64,000 nt of DNA from Nelumbo lutea (lineage: Eukaryota > Streptophyta > Magnoliopsida > Proteales > Nelumbonaceae). Position 1 is the stretch's first letter, and every line of letters starts with the position of its first letter. The notes below the pieces were generated by a model. It was not told the origin of the DNA, did not search any database, and was given only the letters and a program-made list of their open reading frames with translations. Of this stretch, positions 57,540-64,000 are shown piece after piece. The stretch is taken from the NCBI GenBank assembly GCA_022828595.1, contig JAKGHH010000001.1, forward strand, positions 123,268,999 through 123,332,998, in the 5' to 3' direction. Made by a program: the position numbers and the translations under genes.

Positions 57540-59370
57540 AAAGGGACCAAAAACTTGTGATTGTGTATTTATTGGATATGCACAAAATAGTGCAACATAC
57601 AGATTCCTTGATAAAAATAACAGAAAATGTTGTAGAATACAACATAATTATTGAGTTCCGAGATGTATAATTCTTTGAATATATCTTCCCACTGAAAAAT
57701 GAAGCAATAGATAAGGAACCACCCCAAGTCTGCAACAAAAACCAAGAACAAGAACGAATTATTCAAAATATCAGTACTTCACTTAGTCAGAAAAACATTG
57801 ATTCTAATAATCAAGAACCAAACTTAAAGAGAAGTAAAAGACAAAGGAAAGAGACAAACTTGGGTGATGAAATGTTCACATTTTTGGGGGATAAAGACCC
57901 CATAACCTATCACGAAGCCATAACTTCCCATAATTTAGTATTCTGGAAAGAAGCCACAAAAAGTGAAATAGATTGTTTAGTCATTAATCACACTTAGGAA
58001 CTTATAAATCTCCTACTTGTAACTAAGGCACTGGACTATAAATGGATATTTAAGAAAAAACTAAAGTCAAATGGCATAATAGATAAATTCAAAGCCAGAT
58101 TAGTTGTTAAAGGTTTCAGATAAAAGAAAGATGTAGATTTTTTAGATATGTATCCCCTAATTGCAAGGTTAACTACAATTAGAGTCTTGTTTGTTATAAC
58201 ATTCATTTACAAACTAATAGTTCATCAAATGCATGTAAAAAATGGCTTTCTTAAATGGGGAATCAGAGAAAGAAATATATATTAAGAAATTTGAAAACTT
58301 CATAGTAACAGGACAAGAATACAAAGTGTGCAAACTAATTTAAGTCTTTGTATGGTTTAAAACAAGCTCCCAAATAGTGGCATGAAAAATTTGATAGTGT
58401 GTTAATCACAAATGGGTATAACATAAATAATTTCGATAGATGTGTCTATAGTAAGTTTATAGATGATAAATGAGTCATGATCTGCTTGTATGTTGATGAT
58501 ATGTTGATAATGGGAACAAGTCTGAATATAGTGAAAGAAACAAAATAGTTAATGTCTAAATTTGATACCCAAGTCATGGGTCAATGTAATGCTAGGGATT
58601 AAAATCCATAAACAATAAGGAAATTTTATTCTCTCCTAGTCACACTATGTAGAGATTATACATAGAAAGTTTGGACGCTATGATTGTAAACCTGTTAAGA
58701 CACCACTTGACTATAGTATTCACTTAAGAAAATATGTAGGGGAACTTATTTCACAAAAGGAGTATACAAGCATAATTGGTTCTGTGTCCTACTTAATGAA
58801 TTGTATAGGACCGGATATAGCAATAGTTGTAGGAAAACTAAGTCAGCATACTCATAATCCCATAACACTCAAAAGCTCTAGCAAGCTATTAAAATATTTG
58901 AAGGGAATCATAAACTATGTTTGCATTACTCAAGTTTTCCCTCCTATTTTAGAAGGCTTTATTGATGCGAATTGGATTTTAGATTCAAATGATAGTACTT
59001 TCACTAATGGATATGTCTTTACCTTAAGAGGTGGAACAATATTTTGAAAATCTGTAAAACAATCTTATAATACAAGTTCGATAATGGAGGCTAAATTAAT
59101 TGCACTAAAATTAATAAGGTTCGAGGTAGAGTGGCTAAGGAACTTACTAGTAGATATACCACTTTGCTCACGGCTGGTTCCATTTATATCTCTCCATTGT
59201 GATAGTCAAGTAGCAATAGCCAGAGTCAAGAATAAAACTTGCAATGGTAAAAATATGCACATCTGCCTAAGGCACAGCTTGGTAGGACAATACTTTAGTG
59301 AAGGTACAATCGCACTAGATTTTGTAAGGCATGAAAAGAACCTTATAGATTTGTTAACCAAATTATAGAC
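57540..59370 (+). pseudogene. Copia A reverse transcriptase-RNase H remnant, right copy
   Basis: KWIFKKKLKSNGIIDKFKAR begins at about 58039, followed by a stop within KGFR. The catalytic YVDD is intact at 58489-58500, but an in-frame stop stands a few codons before it. MSYLMNCIGPDIAIVVGKLSQ lies in 58784-59047, and SFTNGYVFTLRGGTIF-type RNase H start follows. The frame 59084-59368 encodes MEAKLIALKLIRFEVEWL, CDSQVAIARVKN and HICLRHSLV through to LIDLLTKL, the usual Copia RNase H end. This 94-residue C-terminal frame is longer than in the left arm. Confidence 0.85.
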
Positions 59371-59898
59371 TCCTAAAGTATGAGGCATTGGTAGGAAAGG
59401 GATTGAAGCTTGTTACATAAGTCATTAGTGATGGACGCCCAACCTATATGAAAGGAGATCCCTGAATTTAGGTTGAATGGGTAAGAACTATCAATTTGTG
59501 CTCCATTATAGATGCTGAAGTAAGATAGTGCTCACTGCAAAATGAGGAGGGTGAGTGTAAGACTCTTAATTGGTTAAGAAAAATGTGTGCAGTACATGCT
59601 AAATAACTGACCTAAGTGAGTGTAAAGTGTGGCCGCTTCTATGAGAGCTCTAAGGACTGACCCTCTAAAACACTCATGAAAAGAACCACTAAGGAATCAT
59701 GAGTTGAATTGGTTGGTAGATTAGATAGTTACAATGAAGGAGAAAGGTTGGAGGATTCTGACTCTACCTATACTCTATAAAATAATTTGTCATACCTAAG
59801 TGTTTATTGAAGTCCAAAAGACATCACTATGAATATTTCTCTCACCACAATGCTCAGGTTATCTAGTCATTCTTGTAACTTTGAATCTTGTGGGGGAT

Positions 59899-60063
59899 TG
59901 TTGGAGGAGATTCAAAATTTCAAGAATCTTACCTCCCTTCATTTTAGTTTTTTGTTTTTGTCTTTCCTTTCTTATCTCCTCTTGCATGTAGGTGAAGAGC
60001 TCTTGTCCCACATTGCTTGGGAAAGAGATAAAGTTAGTATATTAGTAGGCTTGATTCCTCTAT
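59899..60063 (+). repeat. Copia A 3' terminal repeat, right copy
   Basis: It begins TGTTGGAGGAG at 59899, directly after the polypurine tract. This is the only one of the four Copia A terminal repeats with the canonical TG start. Confidence 0.78.
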
Positions 60064-61315
60064 AGGTAGGGACCCATAGGAGGAAATTACAATATACCAC
60101 TACATGCATGTGAGGGAGGGGGTTGGTGTGCTTTTCATACACATGCGTGTTGGTCTGAGTTGGGGCGTAAGTAAATGTGCGTCTGTACACACGCACCACA
60201 CCCTATCATTTTTTTCCTTGACCATTTGTTTCTTAGCCACCATTTGGTTTGAACATTTGAACTTAAATTTAATTTTATTTTTAAATAATTTGTTTGTGTC
60301 TCTTCGAATTGGTGCTTGTTCTGTAGAGACGCATCTCTTTATTTGTGAATAAACATCTGTGTCTGTTTAGGTGGCTGAAGTGGTATGACTAAATCCTCCT
60401 ATTCACTACAATTCTCAACTTTTAACAACAGTTCACAACTCTTTTGCATTTCAGGTTTGGAAGGCATTGATTGATAAGTTCCATTCTACCTTCCTGTTTA
60501 TTACTTTACACATGGACATGAATCAAGATATTTGCAAGCCATTCAAGCTTAGCTTGTAAAATCCTTGCACTAGTTTTATCCAAATTGAGCTTCGAGTTGA
60601 GTTCAAATCTAATATATAGGTTTGATTACTAACCGATCTCAAATAGTATGAATCTTGTAAGCTTAATTGAGTTTATATATGATATTTTTTGATTTTTTAT
60701 ATGAAGCTTGACTCACTATTGAGCCTGAATCAAGCCAAGTTTGAGCATTATGTATGTTATTTTATAATATATTATATATTTTATATAAATATTATAATAT
60801 AATGCCTACTGTTCATATTATATAAAATATTTTATATTATATAATGAATAAAATAGATTTTATATATGTCATATAATATTAAACACACACACCTTCAATT
60901 GTGTGTGTAGCCCAATTGTGTAGCCCATGAATGAAAGAAAAAAAAAACACATTTCAAGAGTTCTCAATTGAGATCCAACACTCTATTCCACCCCTTAACC
61001 TGAAATACCAAAAGAAAATAAAAAATGTGAAATCCAAGAAATCGGATTTAATTCTCACAAGACCCTACTTATACTATTCACACAATTCTTTGTAGCTTTG
61101 CATTAATATCTTTCCATAAAAAAATATACAAATATGGAGATATTCTCAATGCACAACTGTTGTAAATAGGTCTTTAAGCACTGAAGTCGATCTCACACCT
61201 ACCATCAGCTTTCATCCCAATTATGTTTTATGATTTTAATAATCTAAATTCTGCAAGTGGTTTGGTCATCCATGAATAAACTCTTCTTAACCAGGCACAC
61301 ACACATATCTATTTA

Positions 61316-61316
<1 letters not shown>

Positions 61317-61360
<44 letters not shown>

Positions 61361-61371
61361 ATATATATATG
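61317..61371. repeat. Compound microsatellite (CT)n-(CTAT)n-(AT)n
   Basis: Three adjoining simple runs: CT to about 61334, CTAT units to about 61351, then AT to 61371. It is present only in the right arm. Confidence 0.93.
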
Positions 61372-61384
61372 TATACACTAAAGT

Positions 61385-62350
61385 AGAATTATGTCATACC
61401 ATGGCCTGAGCTTTCTCGATTACCCCAATGGAGAACTCTCAACCCCTCTCATTTTAGCCTTCCTTGATACCTCATGAAGCCACTTGTAAGTACCAAGGAC
61501 TCTACATTCACCATCGCTTGGTTAAGACTCGGAAGGTTGAAGATGATGGCGGTGAAGAAAGAGGAAGGGAAAGAAGGAGATATAGATCCTCTAGAAAACC
61601 TAGGGTTTGGTTGTGTCCCCTTTTTTTATAGAGAGGACTCCAAGGCTATAAGGAGAATGATCTAAAAGGAGACTTTTCCTATTAGGAAATGAGATCTTTA
61701 CCTTTATGTTAGCTATTAAAAGAGCACCATTGGGATTTTGCCATGTGTCTAGTGAGATCTTTTAAAGACAAATATTTCTTTATCATAAGGATTCTTGTGT
61801 GGTATGTGTAGGTTATGTCCCCTTACGAGTTTTCCTGTGGTCACACGTTAAGGACAAGATTTGGATTTGACTAGCATGCTTAGTTGTTTTCTTGATCGCC
61901 TTCGAGATGCCTTATCATAGCTCGCAGTGACTAGAAGGAATGTCGATCTCCAATAGGTGGGTGTCACCAGCCTTAGGGTCTATCCACCATTCGTTGCAAC
62001 ATAGGTTGTCATTTCATGTCCATTGCAAGCTACTAGTAGTGTATTATTGGGTTTGTCTTAGACTGGCGATGTCATTTTATGTTCATCGCAAGTCTCAGGT
62101 GATGCCTATTGCTCATTGTAGGTCCTAAGAGGTGTTTTATGCTCATCGTAGATCTTCGATGGCTCTTTGTGCTCATTGTAGATGTATGAGCTTTCCATCG
62201 TTTTGGTAGAGTGTTTTTGTACCGTTGCAGGGGTATCCTAGTTGGAATTCCTCCATATGGTTTTTCCTTTGACGTCCCCATCATAATCCTGGTGATGGTA
62301 AAATTCATGTACTTACACCACCTCATCACTCCCTTCTCCCTCTCTTATAA
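61385..62350 (+). repeat. About 130-bp dispersed motif, interrupted copy
   Basis: The parts 61385-61483 and 62318-62350 together correspond to 63605-63735 in the same orientation and to 2085-2215 in reverse. The interruption is the 834-bp insertion at 61484-62317. Confidence 0.8.
61484..62317. mobile_element. 834-bp insertion with short terminal inverted repeats, class unknown
   Basis: It starts TTGTAAGTAC and ends GTACTTACA, so nine bases (TGTAAGTAC) are inverted at the ends. CCAC stands on both sides (61480-61483 and 62318-62321) and only once in the uninterrupted copy at about 63697-63700, which gives an empty-site comparison. The interior is moderately GC-rich, has degenerate 'gctcatcgtagat/gctcattgtagg' units (about 62040-62185), and a frame of 63 codons at 61474-61665 that crosses the boundary and is not a gene. 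It is best read as a small non-autonomous DNA element. Confidence 0.7.
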
Positions 62351-62766
62351 TGACACCTCATCATGCCTGGCCCACCCCTCTTTCCTCTATGCTTATCCCT
62401 TTGGATATTCATTCCTAAAACTATTCTTAAAATCTCTCTCTACCAAAATCTAATGTAATCTAGCCAAGTGGCACCACTATCCCCCACTTTATCATAAATT
62501 ATTTATATTTCCTAAATTATCTCTAATTCCTATTTATCCTCTCCCCCACTTTTCATTTATATCTATCAAAAGAAATTTTGAATTAAAAAATTAAAAAAAA
62601 TTATTTAAATATTATAATAAAATTAAGTAATTAATTCAAAATATTTATTAAAAATACAAAAAGAAATCATAGATTTAATAATACTCATATTTTTAATAAT
62701 TTTATACTTTTATGAAATTCATGACGAAATTGCGTACTAACAATATAAACTATAGTTTTATGAATT

Positions 62767-64000
62767 ATTCAATTTTAATATTATTCAAACAATAAAAATT
62801 AAAAATTAAAAAATATATTATTTAAACATTTCAATAACTAAATATTATAAATAACAAAATATTAAAAATATTATATACCAAAATATTTAATATTATGTAA
62901 TAACTTTAAAATAAATAAAATTTAAGTAATAAAAATTTTAAATAATGAAGTTATGTAATGAATTTTAAATAACGAAATTATGTAATAAACTTTGTTTTTT
63001 TTTTAAGTAGAAAGTCGTTATAATACATTTCATAATAGTTGAATTATAGTGACTTTATATTTTACAAAATTAATAACAAAATTATGTAATAATAGTATAA
63101 CTTATAATTTTATGGATTATAAAATTCAATACATAAGTAATATTGAAATAACTAAATAGTGATATTATTTAAATAGATGAATAATATTGTAAATGACTAA
63201 TTTTAAATATTTTAGATATTAAAAAATTAATAAATAAATAAATATTATTTAAAAACAAATAAAATAGATTAAATAAAGAAATTATGTATTAACCTTAAAA
63301 AATTTATCAAAAATAAAAAATAATTATAATAGATTGAATAATATTTGATAATATGAATAAAAAATATAAATAATTTAAACTTTTCTACATATTATTGAAA
63401 TAATGAAAGATAGATTAAATAATTTAGAGGTATTGAAGCTTTCAAATAACAAAAATTGGTAATAACTTTCAAAAAAATGATTTTAATAGATATTAAAAAC
63501 AGAATAATAATTGAATTTATTGATGTACTAATAATGAAAATTTTTTTAGTAATTATTTATTATATTTTTTTTTGATAAATATATTTTCAATATTTATGTA
63601 TAAGTCTATTTTTGTTTTGTTGGCCTAAGCTTTCTCCCTTACCCCAGCCGAGAACTCTTAAACACTCTTCATTTTAGCCTTTCTTGCTCCCTTATGAAGC
63701 CACCTCATCACTCCCTTCTCCCTCTCTCATAATGAATTATTTAATTTATTTAATTAATAATCAGTATTAATTAATATTATTTTATGATATTTTTTAATTA
63801 TTTAATTTACTTAATTAATTAATAGTATTAGCATTACATTATTTAATAGTATTAATTAATTAATTAATTATGATACTTATTTAATTAAATACCACAATTA
63901 ATAAAAATATTGTTACAAAAAATGCATTCAATATTGTTAAATAATTAAATAAATACCATAATTAATAAAAATATTGTTAAATAACGAATTAATAATTAAT
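62767..64000. other. AT-rich intergenic block, right arm
   Basis: Mirror of about 1825-3050, no coding potential, with repeated 'taattaatt' and 'aataatattt' runs. It includes the uninterrupted 130-bp motif (63605-63735). Confidence 0.75.
63605..63735 (+). repeat. About 130-bp dispersed motif, intact right copy
   Basis: An uninterrupted copy containing 'gaagccacctcatcactccc'. It serves as the empty site for the insertion at 61484-62317 and pairs with 2085-2215 in the left arm. Confidence 0.8.

Larger units (their letters stand above)
55611..60063 (+). mobile_element. Copia A: degenerate Ty1/Copia retrotransposon, right copy
   Basis: Mirror of 3119-7811. Terminal repeats lie at 55611-55776 and 59899-60063, with the polypurine tract TTGTGGGGGA just before the second. 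Internal order is Gag, protease, integrase, RT, RNase H. It lacks about 190 bp of gag that the left copy retains. It has many stops and shifts. No convincing primer site follows the first repeat. Confidence 0.87.
60132..62766. other. Right-only segment of about 2.6 kb
   Basis: Up to 60131 the right arm pairs with the left down to about 3056, and pairing resumes at about 62767 with left 3050 and below. In the left arm the two flanks touch directly. The segment has no gene that I recognise. It contains AT-rich DNA, a compound microsatellite, a second copy of the 130-bp motif and an 834-bp insertion in that motif. No target duplication is clear at its edges, so it may equally be a deletion in the left arm. 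Confidence 0.85.
1825..64000. repeat. Giant imperfect inverted repeat (two arms of about 30-32 kb)
   Basis: The left arm (about 1825-31672) and the right arm (31872-64000) are reverse complements in the same order throughout. Left plus right coordinates of matching points stay near-constant: 63544 at the axis (31672/31872), 63554 at the Copia B 5' LTR edge (24725/38829), 63561 at the LINE start (14631/48930), 63414 at 9812/53602, 63224 at 4140/59084 and 65825 at 1841/63984. The last jump reflects about 2.6 kb present only on the right. Matched stretches differ by a few percent by eye plus indels. Both arms contain the same nested Copia/LINE insertion and the same inactivating changes, so they descend from one already decayed locus. 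The right arm is still paired at the window edge. Confidence 0.95.

Noticed and set aside
1825..64000. Palindrome as an artefact of a single long-read molecule read through its hairpin adapter
   Set aside because: Such artefacts give arms identical apart from read errors. Here the arms differ by structured indels, a 2.6-kb segment and microsatellite alleles.
1..64000. CRISPR array or bacterial-type operon
   Set aside because: No regular short repeats with unique spacers, no ribosome-binding-site-led gene series; content is typical of a plant nuclear genome.

Overview
The window is repeat-dense, AT-rich plant nuclear DNA. The plant signs are two Ty1/Copia elements (one with a clear initiator-Met tRNA primer site), an L1-type LINE whose ORF1 carries a DUF4283-like domain and whose ORF2 ends in RNase H, and CACTA-like transposon termini. 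A dicot, possibly a heterozygous woody species, would fit, but nothing here fixes the species. I found no intact host protein-coding gene and no convincing tRNA, rRNA or CRISPR. Every coding stretch I can name is a decayed transposon gene.

The dominant structure is one very large imperfect inverted repeat. Bases of about 1825-31672 reappear as the reverse complement in 31872-64000, feature by feature. The axis is a run of exactly 100 N (31772-31871). The arms differ by substitutions, microsatellite lengths, tandem-repeat copy states, a gag deletion of about 190 bp and a segment of about 2.6 kb found only on the right. They share every nested insertion and several inactivating mutations. The simplest reading is two allelic or recently duplicated contigs scaffolded in opposite orientation across a placeholder gap. 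A true giant palindrome is the alternative.

Left arm: 1-1824 has no partner in the window; 1825-3118 is AT-rich; 3119-7811 is Copia A on the minus strand, abutting a tRNA-derived SINE-like fragment (about 7813-7914). Then come diffuse repeats and microsatellites (8.3-14.5 kb), followed by Copia B on the minus strand (14533-24725, 5-bp target duplication), whose 3' LTR is split by a 5.7-kb LINE on the plus strand (14632-20306, 16-bp target duplication). A CACTA-like element without recognisable transposase follows (25160-30994), then the axis.

Right arm, reversed: CACTA-like element (32524-38399), Copia B plus strand (38829-49028) with the LINE minus strand (43239-48929), the same diffuse repeats, the SINE-like fragment (55504-55610), Copia A plus strand (55611-60063), a right-only block (60132-62766) holding an 834-bp insertion with short terminal inverted repeats, and AT-rich DNA to the edge.

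Order of events: Copia B inserted, decayed, and received the LINE in its 3' LTR. The arms then separated and gathered their own indels.
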